From: JBCBJX01 sp038522735
GTDB taxonomy: Bacteria; Pseudomonadota; Alphaproteobacteria; Caulobacterales; Parvularculaceae
Assembly: GCA_038522735.1 (NCBI GenBank)
Contig: JBCBJX010000003.1
Span: 23,816 to 87,815 of the forward strand
DNA: 64,000 bases
Reading direction: 5' to 3'
How positions within the stretch are numbered: position 1 is the stretch's first letter; every line of letters starts with the position of its first letter. This document shows positions 8,246 through 16,828 of the stretch, piece by piece. The notes under the pieces are model-generated. The model was not told where the DNA came from and made no database searches. It saw only the letters and a list, made by a program, of their open reading frames with translations. Made by a program: the position numbers and the translations under genes.

Positions 8246-9514
8246 GTGCCGGAGTTTTCAGACGACGAAATCGAGACGCTGCAGGCCGCGGCGGCCCTGA
8301 TCCTCGACGCGGAATCGCGCCTGCCGGTCCTGAAGACGCTGGCCTGGGACCGGGCCCTCGCGGACCGGTTCTTTGCAAGCGGCGAGACCGAACCGCCGGC
8401 GCCCGAGTACCCGAAAATCGATATCGGACCGGCGCTTGAAGCAATCGTTTCCGCTCGCGCGCTCATCTCGGGATCGAGCCCGGTCCACGACTGGCTGCGG
8501 CGCACCGCGGACGTCGTGGAGGAGACGGCGGCGCTTCTTTCGTGCGTCGGAACCTCGGCTTTTCACGGCCACTCCGTCGCGCTCTACGGCGCGCCCGACG
8601 CGCCGCTCGCCGACGGGAGGACGACGGCCCTCGCCCTCGCCGACAAGCTCGACGAGCTTCTGAGCGATTTCGACATCGGCGGCGCGAAGCTGGAGCCGCC
8701 TGCGCGGATGACGGCGAGGGACCTGAAGATCGAGCTCGACGCGCGGCTGCCCGACCTCTTCGGCGATCAGGCGCCGCGGGTGGAGGTCACCCAGAACGTG
8801 TCGGCGAAGGCGGCGGCCGGGTCGGATTACATCAAGCTGCGCGAGGATGCGGGCTTCTCCGATCTCGACGCCGATCAGCTCCTTCAGCACGAGGCTTATA
8901 TCCACATCGCGACCGGGTATAACGGCCGCGCCCAGAACCGCTTCCCGATCCTCGCTGAAAGCCATCCGGGCAACGCGCGCACCCAGGAAGGCCTCGCGGT
9001 GTTCGCCGAATTCATTTCCGGCAGCCTCGACCCGCGCCGCTTCAAACGCCTTGCGGACCGGGTGATCGCGATCCAGCTTGCCGCGGAAGGCGCCGACTTC
9101 CTCGATCTTTATCACTTCTTCCGGGAGCGGAACGCCGCGGATGCGCCCTTCGAGGCGTTTGAAAGCGCCCGGCGCGTGGTTCGCGGCGGCCTCGTCAACG
9201 GCGGGGCGCCGTTTACGAAAGATTCGGTCTATCTCGGCGGCCTCCTCGAGGTGCACAGCTATCTGCGCGCCGCCGTGCAAGCGGGCGACGCGGAATTCAT
9301 CCGGCTTCTGTTCGTCGGGAAGATCGACCTTGAGGACCTCCGCGCCATGAAGGCTCTGCGCGATGCGGGCCTCATCGCCGAGCCGCGCTACCTGCCGCCT
9401 TGGGCGAAGGATCTGCGGTTCCTTCTCGCTTATCTCGCCTATTCGACCTTCCTCAATCAGATCGATCTGCGCGGCGTGACGGCCCGCTATCAGGCGCTGT
9501 TCGCCGAGGCTTGA
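8246..9514 (+). CDS. DUF1704/MATCAP-family metalloprotease (QEGLA motif protein)
   Basis: This protein belongs to the family annotated flavohemoglobin expression-modulating QEGLA motif protein, related to the eukaryotic tubulin carboxypeptidase MATCAP. The metal site is visible as an H-E-x-x-x-H motif (LLQHEAYIH, around base 8888) followed by TQEGLAVFAEFISG, which supplies the further Glu. The domain starts near FSDDEIETLQAAAALILDAE. The frame is open from a GTG at 8129, but that start would overlap the divergent gene; TTG at 8162 and GTG at 8246 are alternatives and none has a good ribosome site. The 3' end overlaps the convergent rmd gene by 25 bases. The bacterial substrate is unknown. Confidence 0.85.
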   Translation: MPEFSDDEIETLQAAAALILDAESRLPVLKTLAWDRALADRFFASGETEPPAPEYPKIDIGPALEAIVSARALISGSSPVHDWLRRTADVVEETAALLSCVGTSAFHGHSVALYGAPDAPLADGRTTALALADKLDELLSDFDIGGAKLEPPARMTARDLKIELDARLPDLFGDQAPRVEVTQNVSAKAAAGSDYIKLREDAGFSDLDADQLLQHEAYIHIATGYNGRAQNRFPILAESHPGNARTQEGLAVFAEFISGSLDPRRFKRLADRVIAIQLAAEGADFLDLYHFFRERNAADAPFEAFESARRVVRGGLVNGGAPFTKDSVYLGGLLEVHSYLRAAVQAGDAEFIRLLFVGKIDLEDLRAMKALRDAGLIAEPRYLPPWAKDLRFLLAYLAYSTFLNQIDLRGVTARYQALFAEA

Positions 9515-10392
9515 AGCATCCGCGCGATCGTCTCACCGATCGGCGGCTGGTCCAGGCCGCAGCTAAGAGACGTGAGTAGCGCTGGATCGCCGACGATGAG
9601 AGGCGGGTCGTCGGCGCGTAGGCGGGCGGGATCGCTGGTCGCGGTCAACGGTCGGCCCAATACTTGAGCCGTCGCATCCACAAGATCCTGTATGGAGAGA
9701 GCCCGGCCCGAAGCGATGTTCACCGGTCCTTGATGGTCCGTTTCAGCGAGGTGGACGAGGCTCGCCGCGACGGCCTCGACGTCGTTGAACTCCCGCCGCG
9801 GCGTCAGGGCGCCAAGGACGAGGGTCGTCGCGCCGCGCGCCGCCTCGCCGGCGATCCGGGCGGCGACGAAATATTCGCTCTGTCCGGGTCCGGTGTAGTT
9901 GAAGGGGCGGGCGATCGCGATGGAGAGATCAGCTGCAAACCCTGCGGCGCGCTGCTCCATTTCCAGCTTCGATCGTCCGTAGGGAGATACGGGGCGGAGT
10001 GCCGCTGTTTCGGACAAAATTCCGTCAGCTGGCGGCGCGTACACCGCGGCCGAGCTCATCAGAACGAGGCGTGCGCCTACGCGACACCTGGCCAGCGCCG
10101 TTAGCAGCGCCTCCGTATCGAGAACGTTGGCGCGGCGATAGGCTTCGAGATCCGGTCCGTAGGTCCGGGCGAGTCCTGAGAGATGAAAGACGACGTCCGG
10201 CGCCGCGTGCTCGAGAAGCGCTGTCGCGGCCTCTCCATCTGAGAAATCGAGCCGCGCCCACGCGTCATCGACGCTCCGGCGGCGCGACGTTCCGGTAACA
10301 TCGTATCCGCGGCGCTGCAGTTGTCGAACGAGAGTGCGGCCGGTGAAGCCGAGCGCGCCGGTGACGAGCGCCCGCCGCCCGTCACCGGGCAT
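9490..10392 (-). CDS. rmd: NAD-dependent epimerase/dehydratase, GDP-4-keto-6-deoxymannose reductase type
   Basis: A 300-residue extended short-chain dehydrogenase. The Rossmann motif is GALGFTG at residues 13-19, a serine pair is at LMSSAAVYAPP, and the catalytic YxxxK is YGRSK. ARPFNYTGPGQSEYFV is typical of Rmd-type reductases that turn the Gmd product GDP-4-keto-6-deoxymannose into GDP-rhamnose. The symbol rests mainly on its coupling to gmd: the start overlaps the gmd stop by 11 bases. A GDP-fucose-type or other epimerase product cannot be excluded. Likely supplies a deoxyhexose for surface polysaccharide. Confidence 0.75.
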   Translation of the reverse strand: MPGDGRRALVTGALGFTGRTLVRQLQRRGYDVTGTSRRRSVDDAWARLDFSDGEAATALLEHAAPDVVFHLSGLARTYGPDLEAYRRANVLDTEALLTALARCRVGARLVLMSSAAVYAPPADGILSETAALRPVSPYGRSKLEMEQRAAGFAADLSIAIARPFNYTGPGQSEYFVAARIAGEAARGATTLVLGALTPRREFNDVEAVAASLVHLAETDHQGPVNIASGRALSIQDLVDATAQVLGRPLTATSDPARLRADDPPLIVGDPALLTSLSCGLDQPPIGETIARMLQASANSA

Positions 10393-11419
10393 AGGGCTTC
10401 AGGCGCTTCAGGTCCGCGTCCACCATCATCACGGCGAGGTCGTCGAGCGTGGTCTTCGGCCGCCAGTCGAGGAGGTCGCGGGCGCGGCTCGCATCGCCGA
10501 GGAGAGTATCGACCTCGCTCGGCCGGCGGAGCGCCGGGTCGATGCGCACCAGCGTCCGGCCCGTGGCGCGGTCGACGCCGATTTCGTCGAGCCCCTCGCC
10601 TTTCCAGATCAAGTCGAAGCCCGCCGCTGCGAAGGCGAGGCCGGCGAAATCGCGCACGGAGTGTTGTTCGCCCGTAGCGAGAACCACCGTCTCCGGACGA
10701 TCGAGGCGCATGAGGGCGTAGACGCCCTCCACATACTCCTCGGCAAATCCCCAGTCGCGTCGCGCGTCGAGGTTTCCGAGGCGCAATTCGTCGGCGAGTC
10801 CGAGACGGATGCGCGCCGCCGCATCGGTGATCTTGCGAGTGACGAACTCGCGGCCGCGCAAAGGGCTTTCATGGTTGAACATGATCGCGGTCGAGATGAA
10901 CGCGCCGTGCGCCTCGCGATAGTTCGTCGCCATCCAGTAGGCGTAGGCTTTGGCCGCGCCATAGGGGCTGCGCGGATGAAAGGGCGTCGTCTCTCGCTGC
11001 GGCGTCTCGGCGACCTTGCCGAACATCTCCGAGGTGGAGGCCTGGAACACCCTGATCGGCGCGCCTGACGCGCGCACCGCCTCGAACAGGTGAACGGCGC
11101 CAAGGCCCGTCGCATCGGCAGTCGCGACCGGCTGGTCGAAGGACGCGCCGACGAAGCTCTGGGCGGCGAAGTTATAGATCTCCGCCGGCTCGAACTTGTC
11201 GATCAGCAGCCGGATCGAGCCGGCGTCCGTCGCATCGTAGGCGGCGAGTTCGAGATCGGGGTGGTCGTAGGCGCCAAGTTCCTCCAGCCGCCAGAAGCTG
11301 CCGGAGGACGTCCGCCGGTGCGCGCCGACCACCCGCCAGCCGCGATCAAGCATGAGGCGCGCGAGATACGCCCCGTCCTGCCCGGTCACGCCGGTGATGA
11401 TGGCCGTCGAAGTCGTCAT
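10382..11419 (-). CDS. gmd: GDP-mannose 4,6-dehydratase
   Basis: Gmd dehydrates GDP-D-mannose to GDP-4-keto-6-deoxymannose, the branch point to GDP-rhamnose and GDP-fucose. The 345-residue protein begins with the NAD(P) motif GVTGQDGAYLARLMLDRGW, then VVGAHRRTSSG, YNFAAQSFVGASFDQP, ASTSEMFGKV, PFHPRSPYGAAKAYAYWM (YxxxK) and FNHESPLRGREFVTRKI, all family signatures. It forms an overlapping pair with the downstream reductase. No glycosyltransferase is nearby, so the acceptor glycan is made elsewhere. The pair interrupts the usual ctpA-deacetylase order. Confidence 0.95.
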   Translation of the reverse strand: MTTSTAIITGVTGQDGAYLARLMLDRGWRVVGAHRRTSSGSFWRLEELGAYDHPDLELAAYDATDAGSIRLLIDKFEPAEIYNFAAQSFVGASFDQPVATADATGLGAVHLFEAVRASGAPIRVFQASTSEMFGKVAETPQRETTPFHPRSPYGAAKAYAYWMATNYREAHGAFISTAIMFNHESPLRGREFVTRKITDAAARIRLGLADELRLGNLDARRDWGFAEEYVEGVYALMRLDRPETVVLATGEQHSVRDFAGLAFAAAGFDLIWKGEGLDEIGVDRATGRTLVRIDPALRRPSEVDTLLGDASRARDLLDWRPKTTLDDLAVMMVDADLKRLKPYAR

Positions 11420-11513
11420 GCGCGCGCGAATTGAAAAAGCGCGGCCGATGGGATCAGCCGCGCCGGCGGGGAGGACGCCTCGCCTTCAGGAAGGTCGAGC
11501 CGGAGCCCGGCCG

Positions 11514-12905
11514 CTAGTTCGCGGACGCGAGCGTGCGCGTATATGCCTGCTGATCGCGCAGAAGTTCAATGGCGCGTTCCAGCTGGCAGTCCCGGCCGAT
11601 CGGGCATTCGACGGGCTCCACATCGGGACCGGCGAGCGGGTCGTCGAGGTCGCGCGTCTCGGCGGGCAGTTCCTCGACATCGGACGGAACGTCGAGAGCG
11701 TTCGGCAGGTCGGCTTCGGACCGGCGCTCCAGCGGCTCCGAGCCGGGTCGGACGATCGGCATCCAGATATCCGGCTCGATGCCCGTCGCCTGAATGGAGC
11801 GTCCGTTCGGCGTGTAATAGCGCGCTGTCGTCAGTCGTAGGGCGCCGTCGACGCCGCCGCGCAGCGGCAGGACCGTCTGGACGCTGCCCTTGCCGAAGGA
11901 GCGGGTGCCGAGAACGAGACCGCGCTTCCTGTCCTGAATGGCGCCGGCGACGATTTCCGACGCCGACGCGCTGCCGGCGTCGATGAGGACGACGACAGGG
12001 CGGTTGTCGAACTGGTCGCGGGTCGAGCCCATCTCGCGCATCGTGTCCTTCGCCCGGCGGCCGCGCGTCGAGACGATCTCGCCGCGGTCGAGGAAGAAGT
12101 CGGAGACCGCGACGGCCTGATCGAGGAGACCGCCCGGGTTCGAGCGCAGGTCGAGCACGAGGCCCCGGGGCTCCATGCCGATTTCCTTGCGGGCATCCTT
12201 CAGCGACTTCTTCAGCTGCGCGAAGGTCTGTTCGGAGAACGTGTTGATCCGCACATAGGCGTATTCGTCGCCCTCGACGCGGCTGGTGACGGAGGGCACT
12301 GTGATGATGTCGCGGGTGAGCGAGACGTCGAAGCGTTCGTCCTCCCCCTCGCGCATGATCGTAAGCGTCACGTCCGTGCCGCGCGGGCCCTTCATTTTGG
12401 AGATGGCGTCGTCGAGCGTGCCGCTGCGGACAGCCTCTCCGTCGATCGCCGTGATGAGGTCGCCGGCGACGATGCCGGCGCGCGCGGCCGGCGTGTCCTG
12501 GATCGGCGAGACGACGCGCACGAAGCCCTCCGCCGGACCTTCGGTGTCCATGGTGACGGAGATGCCGAGGCCGGCGAACTGGCCGCGGGTCGCATCCTGC
12601 ATCGACCGGTAGTCGCCAGGCGAGAGATAGCTCGAATGGGGGTCGAGGCGGGCGAGCATGCCGTCGATCGCGCCTTCGATGAGCTCGGCGTCCTCGGGTT
12701 CCATCACGTAATTGGCGTGCACTTTCTCGAAGACTTCGCCGAAGAGGTCGAGCTGGCGGAACGTCTCCCGATCGACGGCGCTCGACGTGGCGAACCCCGC
12801 CGACAGGGCCGCCGCCGTAGCGAGGGAGCCTGCGAGCGCCGCGCCCCAGACGGCGCCGGCGTTTCCGCGGCTGCGCCGGGCTTTCGCTTTCACGCGTTTC
12901 GTCAT
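11514..12905 (-). CDS. ctpA: C-terminal processing peptidase, S41 family
   Basis: A 463-residue periplasmic serine protease of the Prc/CtpA type. It has an N-terminal membrane or signal segment (AVWGAALAGSLATAAALSAG), the helical LDPHSSYLSP element, a PDZ domain at about residues 105-190 (GLGISVTMDTEG, AGIVAGDLITAIDGE), then the protease core. The catalytic Ser is in GSASASEIVAGA (about residue 314) and the general-base Lys lies 25 residues later in SFGKGSVQT. The ATG at 12905 is preferred to a TTG at 12920 because AGGAGA lies just upstream of it. Works with envC in cell-wall processing in related genomes. Confidence 0.94.
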   Translation of the reverse strand: MTKRVKAKARRSRGNAGAVWGAALAGSLATAAALSAGFATSSAVDRETFRQLDLFGEVFEKVHANYVMEPEDAELIEGAIDGMLARLDPHSSYLSPGDYRSMQDATRGQFAGLGISVTMDTEGPAEGFVRVVSPIQDTPAARAGIVAGDLITAIDGEAVRSGTLDDAISKMKGPRGTDVTLTIMREGEDERFDVSLTRDIITVPSVTSRVEGDEYAYVRINTFSEQTFAQLKKSLKDARKEIGMEPRGLVLDLRSNPGGLLDQAVAVSDFFLDRGEIVSTRGRRAKDTMREMGSTRDQFDNRPVVVLIDAGSASASEIVAGAIQDRKRGLVLGTRSFGKGSVQTVLPLRGGVDGALRLTTARYYTPNGRSIQATGIEPDIWMPIVRPGSEPLERRSEADLPNALDVPSDVEELPAETRDLDDPLAGPDVEPVECPIGRDCQLERAIELLRDQQAYTRTLASAN

Positions 12906-12975
12906 GTCCGGTCTCCTCAACTGTCGCCGGTGCGGGGCGCGCCTTGGACATAGTGCGCCGGGCCCGCGCGGGTCG

Positions 12976-14175
12976 TTAAATCCTCGAAAGCCAGCCCGCC
13001 GGGTCTACAGGCTCGCTGTTCTTTCTGATTTCCAGGTAAAGGTCGGAGGCAGAGCCGCCCCCCGCCATCGCGCCGAGGGGTTCGCCCGCATCAACCGTCG
13101 CGCCTTCGCGCGCCATGAAGCTTCCGACGCCGATCACGATCAGATGGTAGCCCCCGCCGACGTCGAGGATCAACACGTTGCCGACGGTGGTCCAGTCGCG
13201 CGCGAAGACGACCGAGCCGCTGAAGGGCGCCGTCACCAGAGCGCCCGGCGCGGTGCGGAAGACGACGCCTTCATAGCGCCCGCCCCCGGCGTCCCGCCGT
13301 TCGCCGAACCTCGCGACGAGGCGGCCCGAAACGGGCGTCGGCAGCCGGCCCCGGGCGTCGACGAAGCGGGTCTCCGGCGTGAAGGCGGCGAGCGGGGCGG
13401 GCTTGCGCCGCGGCGAAACGTCGACCGTGCGCGGCTCGCGCGCCGTCGGCTTCACCCGGGGCGTGACCGCGCGCTTCACCCGCTCCAGCCGCTCGACAAG
13501 CTCCGACAGGGTCGAGGCGCGCGCGGCGAGACGAGAGATTTCAGCCTGCGTTTCCTCGGCGAGACGGCTCGCCGCGTCCCGCTCGGCGACCTTGCGCTGG
13601 AGGAGGGCGTCGAGGGCGTCGCGCCGCGAGGACAGCTCGACCTGCGCCGTCTGCAAAGCCTCCTGCTCCGCGCGGGCCGCCTTTTCGAGCGCCCGCAGGC
13701 GGTCGAGCGCGAGTTTCAGCGCCTCTGCGCGCTCTGCGAGCACGGGCGCGGCCTCGGCGAGGAGAAGTCCGATCCGGGCGGCCTCCGCCGCATCGTCCGG
13801 GCGCACCGCGATCGCCGGCGGTCGCGACATCTCGAGGGCCTGGAGAGCGGAAAGAACGTTTGAATAAGCCGCGCGGCGGGCGGCGAGATCGCGCTCGGCG
13901 TCTTTTTCCTGGGACAGAATACCTTGCAGCCGCGCTTCGACCTCCGCGACGGCGGCCTCCTGAGCCGTCAGGGCGTTCGCCGCAGCGATCACCTCGCTTT
14001 TCAGAAGCGCCGCTTCTTCGGCCTTTTCGGCGGCTTCCGCCGCGAGACGTTCGCTCTCGGCGCGGCGGGCCTCAATGCTTTCCTGCAGCGCTTCCAGCTC
14101 GCCGGGGTCGATCTCCTGCGCCGCCGCCGGGGCGGCGGCTGAAAGCGCCAGAACTGCGGCGAGTACGGATTTCAT
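12976..14175 (-). CDS. envC: EnvC-like murein hydrolase activator
   Basis: A 399-residue secreted protein: signal peptide MKSVLAAVLALSAAAPAAAQ, long Ala/Glu/Arg coiled coil at about 25-260, then a LytM/M23-like domain at about 285-395. The domain is degenerate at its zinc positions: GGRYEGVVF stands where HxGxD is expected, and DLYLEIRKN replaces the HxHxEI motif. That is the hallmark of EnvC-type proteins, which activate amidases at the division site rather than cut peptidoglycan. The start overlaps the rlmH stop by four bases. The symbol is by domain layout, not by direct comparison with EnvC. Confidence 0.88.
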   Translation of the reverse strand: MKSVLAAVLALSAAAPAAAQEIDPGELEALQESIEARRAESERLAAEAAEKAEEAALLKSEVIAAANALTAQEAAVAEVEARLQGILSQEKDAERDLAARRAAYSNVLSALQALEMSRPPAIAVRPDDAAEAARIGLLLAEAAPVLAERAEALKLALDRLRALEKAARAEQEALQTAQVELSSRRDALDALLQRKVAERDAASRLAEETQAEISRLAARASTLSELVERLERVKRAVTPRVKPTAREPRTVDVSPRRKPAPLAAFTPETRFVDARGRLPTPVSGRLVARFGERRDAGGGRYEGVVFRTAPGALVTAPFSGSVVFARDWTTVGNVLILDVGGGYHLIVIGVGSFMAREGATVDAGEPLGAMAGGGSASDLYLEIRKNSEPVDPAGWLSRI

Positions 14176-14651
14176 GAACGGTGATAGGGATGGCCGGCGA
14201 GGATGGAGAGGGCTCTGTAGATCTGTTCCGCGAGCATCGCCCGCACCAGCATGTGCGGCCAGACGGCGCGGCCGAAAGAAAGAGCGAGGTCGGCGTCTTT
14301 CACGATCTGCGCTCCGTGCCCGTCGGCGCCGCCGATGAAGAACGCCGTCGCCGGCGCGCCGGACCCGGCCCAGCGATCGAGATAACTAGCGAAGTCGTCA
14401 GTTCGGAGGGAGTCGCCGCGCTCGTCCAGAACCACCCGTTTCGCGCCCGTCGGCGCGGCGGCGGCGAGCTTCAGGGCTTCGTCGTCGCGCCGACGCGCCG
14501 GGTCTTTTGATTTCGCCTCGACCTCGACGAGGTCGGGGCCGGACATGCCGAGCCTGCGGGCGAGAGGTGCGGCGCGCCCGGCGTACCGCTCGACCAGATC
14601 GGCTTCGGGACCGGATTTCAGCCGACCGACGGCGAGGACGACCAGCTTCAC
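14172..14651 (-). CDS. rlmH: 23S rRNA (pseudouridine1915-N3)-methyltransferase RlmH
   Basis: RlmH is a SPOUT-class enzyme that methylates pseudouridine 1915 in helix 69 of 23S rRNA on assembled ribosomes. The 159-residue protein begins MKLVVLAVGRLKSGPEADLV, contains the knot motif FFIGGADGHG and ends with EQIYRALSILAGHPYHR, the invariant tail. It is coupled to envC downstream by a four-base overlap and follows rsfS by 12 bases, the standard arrangement. Confidence 0.96.
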   Translation of the reverse strand: MKLVVLAVGRLKSGPEADLVERYAGRAAPLARRLGMSGPDLVEVEAKSKDPARRRDDEALKLAAAAPTGAKRVVLDERGDSLRTDDFASYLDRWAGSGAPATAFFIGGADGHGAQIVKDADLALSFGRAVWPHMLVRAMLAEQIYRALSILAGHPYHRS

Positions 14652-14663
14652 GCCGTGTCGGGC

Positions 14664-15062
14664 CTATCGGCCGAGCGCCGCGGACTCCGAAAGCGCTTCC
14701 GGCGACCAGATCCGCTCCAGATTGTAGAAACGGCGCACTTCCGGACGGAACAGATGGACGATCACGTCGCCGGCGTCGATCAGCACCCAGTCGCAGGCGG
14801 GCGCGCCCTCGATCTGCGCCGTCCCGCAGCCAAGCTCTTTGACCGCCCGCATCACCTTGTCCGCCATCGCGCCGACATGACGCTGGGAGCGGCCTGAAGC
14901 GATAACCATCGCGTCGGCGAGTTCGGTTTTTTCAGCGAGATCGATGACGACGACGTCTTCGGCCTTGTCGTCCTCCAGCTGCGTCAGAACTCTCTTCAGC
15001 AGCGCTTCCGGGGATTGTGCAGCCTCGTCGGCCGGATCGCCGGGGAACAAGGGCGCGACCAC
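14664..15062 (-). CDS. rsfS: Ribosomal silencing factor RsfS
   Basis: RsfS (RsfA/Iojap family) binds uL14 and prevents joining of ribosomal subunits under starvation. The 132-residue protein has the conserved core KAEDVVVIDLAEKTELADAM, VIASGRSQRHV and the tail CDWVLIDAGDVIVHLFRPE. A GTG at 15062 is taken as the start because GAGGGAGAG lies about 9 bases upstream. In many alphaproteobacteria nadD is directly upstream; here nadD is 3.3 kb away, beyond an amine oxidase, a RidA and egtD. Confidence 0.93.
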   Translation of the reverse strand: MVAPLFPGDPADEAAQSPEALLKRVLTQLEDDKAEDVVVIDLAEKTELADAMVIASGRSQRHVGAMADKVMRAVKELGCGTAQIEGAPACDWVLIDAGDVIVHLFRPEVRRFYNLERIWSPEALSESAALGR

Positions 15063-15239
15063 CGGGCCGCTCTCCCTCGCAATTGTTTCGGAACTCAGAT
15101 CGAGCCTCCAATCGCGGCGCGGACACGACGTCCGCGATTTCGATCTAACACCGATCCGCCGCCGCCGCCAACGGCCGCATTCTTGTCAGTCGCAATGGGC
15201 TGGTGTCAGGTTCGCAATTGCAAAACGGGGGACGGCGTA

Positions 15240-16808
15240 ATGGCGTGGACGCGACGGGGGATCGTGCGGCTCTTTGGAGCCGCCGGCGGGTTCGGGGCGG
15301 CGACGGCCGCCATGGGCGCGCTCGATATGAAGGCGGTCGCGGCCGCCGGCGCCGGGCGGCTCGATCTCGGGCGGATCGGCGGCGGCCGGAAAGTCCTTAT
15401 TCTGGGCGCGGGCGTCAGCGGCCTCTCCGCGGCCTATGAGCTGGAGCGGGCCGGCTTCTCCTGCCAGGTGCTGGAGGCGCGCACCCGGGCCGGCGGGCGC
15501 AACTGGACGTGGCGCGACGGGACGAAAGTTCCGCACCGGGACGGCGAGCAGACGGTCCGATTCGATGAAGGCGACTATTTCAACGCTGGGCCGGCGCGCA
15601 TTCCGGGTTTCCATGAAACGGTCCTCGGCTATTGCCGGGATCTCGGCGTCCCCCTCGAACCCTTTTTCTACGAAAACAAGAACGCCTTCTTCCTCAGCGA
15701 CAAGATCGCCGGCGGCGAACGGGTGCGCCATCGCCGGGTGCGATATTCCGTACAGTCCGCGATCGAAGAGCTGATGATGAAGTCCCTCGACCGCCGGGCC
15801 CTCGACGCGCCGGTCTCGGACGAGGACTTTGAAAAGCTGAAAGAATTCTTCCGGCTGACGACGGGGCGGGGCGACGCGCCGTTCCCGTCGGAGCTGCGCC
15901 TCGGCTTCACGCACCATCCGGGCGCCGGGCTCGACGCGGGGGAGCTCGACACGCGGATCCCGATTTCGGAAATCGCCCAAAGCGACGTTCTCTCAATCGT
16001 CCTGTCGACCTACGATTTCCATGAATGGCAGGCGACGCTGATGCAGCCCGTCGGCGGCATGGACCAGATCCCGAAAGCGTTCCTGCGCAACATCACCTCG
16101 CCCGTCGCGTTCGGCTTCGAGGCGCGCTCCATGACGCAGACGGACGATAAAGTCGTTGTCGGCGGCGTCGATCGGGCGAGCGGCGAGGCGCGGACCTTCG
16201 AAGGCGATTTCGTCATCTGCACGCTGCCTCTGCCGATCGTCGACAAGATGGAGACGGCGTTCTCTCCGAAGGTCGCGAAAGCCGTGGCGGCGGCGGCCGA
16301 ATACTGGGAGCCGACGTCCAAGATGGCCTGGCGCGCCCAGCGGCGTTTCTGGGAGGAGGATGACGGCGTCTATGGCGGGGCGAGCAGCGTCGAAGGCCCG
16401 ATGATGCAGTACTGGTATCCGAACCAGGGCTTCGGCGGCGCCGGCGGGGTTCTGCTCGGTGCGTATACGGCGGTGGAGGCGGCGGAGTTCTGGACGAGGC
16501 TGCCGCTGGCCGAGCAGATCGCCATGTCGCGCCGGTTCGGAACCCGCCTTCATCCGGCCTTCGCGAATGAGGCGATCGATCCGGTGGGAGTAGACTGGCT
16601 CGACCAGACCTACTCCGCAGGCGGATGGGCCTGGCTCGCCGATGATCTTTCCGAGGGCGGGCCATACCAGACGCTGATGAAATTCGACGGTCGGATCGGC
16701 TTCGCGGGCGATTATCTCTCCCATCTGCCGGGCTGGCAGGAGGGGGCTCTGCTTTCCGCCCGCCATGCAATGAACGCCCTCGCCGGCCTGGTTCAATCAG
16801 ACCTTTGA
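15240..16808 (+). CDS. Tat-exported flavin monoamine oxidase family protein
   Basis: A 522-residue FAD-dependent amine oxidase. The N-terminus MAWTRRGIVRLFGAAGG, followed by an Ala-rich hydrophobic stretch to about residue 35, looks like a twin-arginine signal. The FAD-binding motif LILGAGVSGLSAAYELE with EARTRAGGR lies at about residues 52-85, and the C-terminal FAD segment is IGFAGDYLSHLPGWQEGAL. Family members oxidise amines or amino acids to imines with release of hydrogen peroxide; the substrate is not evident. The ATG follows GGGGGAC. The secreted RidA gene follows 20 bases later, which suggests disposal of the imine product. Confidence 0.9.
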   Translation: MAWTRRGIVRLFGAAGGFGAATAAMGALDMKAVAAAGAGRLDLGRIGGGRKVLILGAGVSGLSAAYELERAGFSCQVLEARTRAGGRNWTWRDGTKVPHRDGEQTVRFDEGDYFNAGPARIPGFHETVLGYCRDLGVPLEPFFYENKNAFFLSDKIAGGERVRHRRVRYSVQSAIEELMMKSLDRRALDAPVSDEDFEKLKEFFRLTTGRGDAPFPSELRLGFTHHPGAGLDAGELDTRIPISEIAQSDVLSIVLSTYDFHEWQATLMQPVGGMDQIPKAFLRNITSPVAFGFEARSMTQTDDKVVVGGVDRASGEARTFEGDFVICTLPLPIVDKMETAFSPKVAKAVAAAAEYWEPTSKMAWRAQRRFWEEDDGVYGGASSVEGPMMQYWYPNQGFGGAGGVLLGAYTAVEAAEFWTRLPLAEQIAMSRRFGTRLHPAFANEAIDPVGVDWLDQTYSAGGWAWLADDLSEGGPYQTLMKFDGRIGFAGDYLSHLPGWQEGALLSARHAMNALAGLVQSDL

Positions 16809-16828
16809 TCTGCAACAGGAGCTTGATG

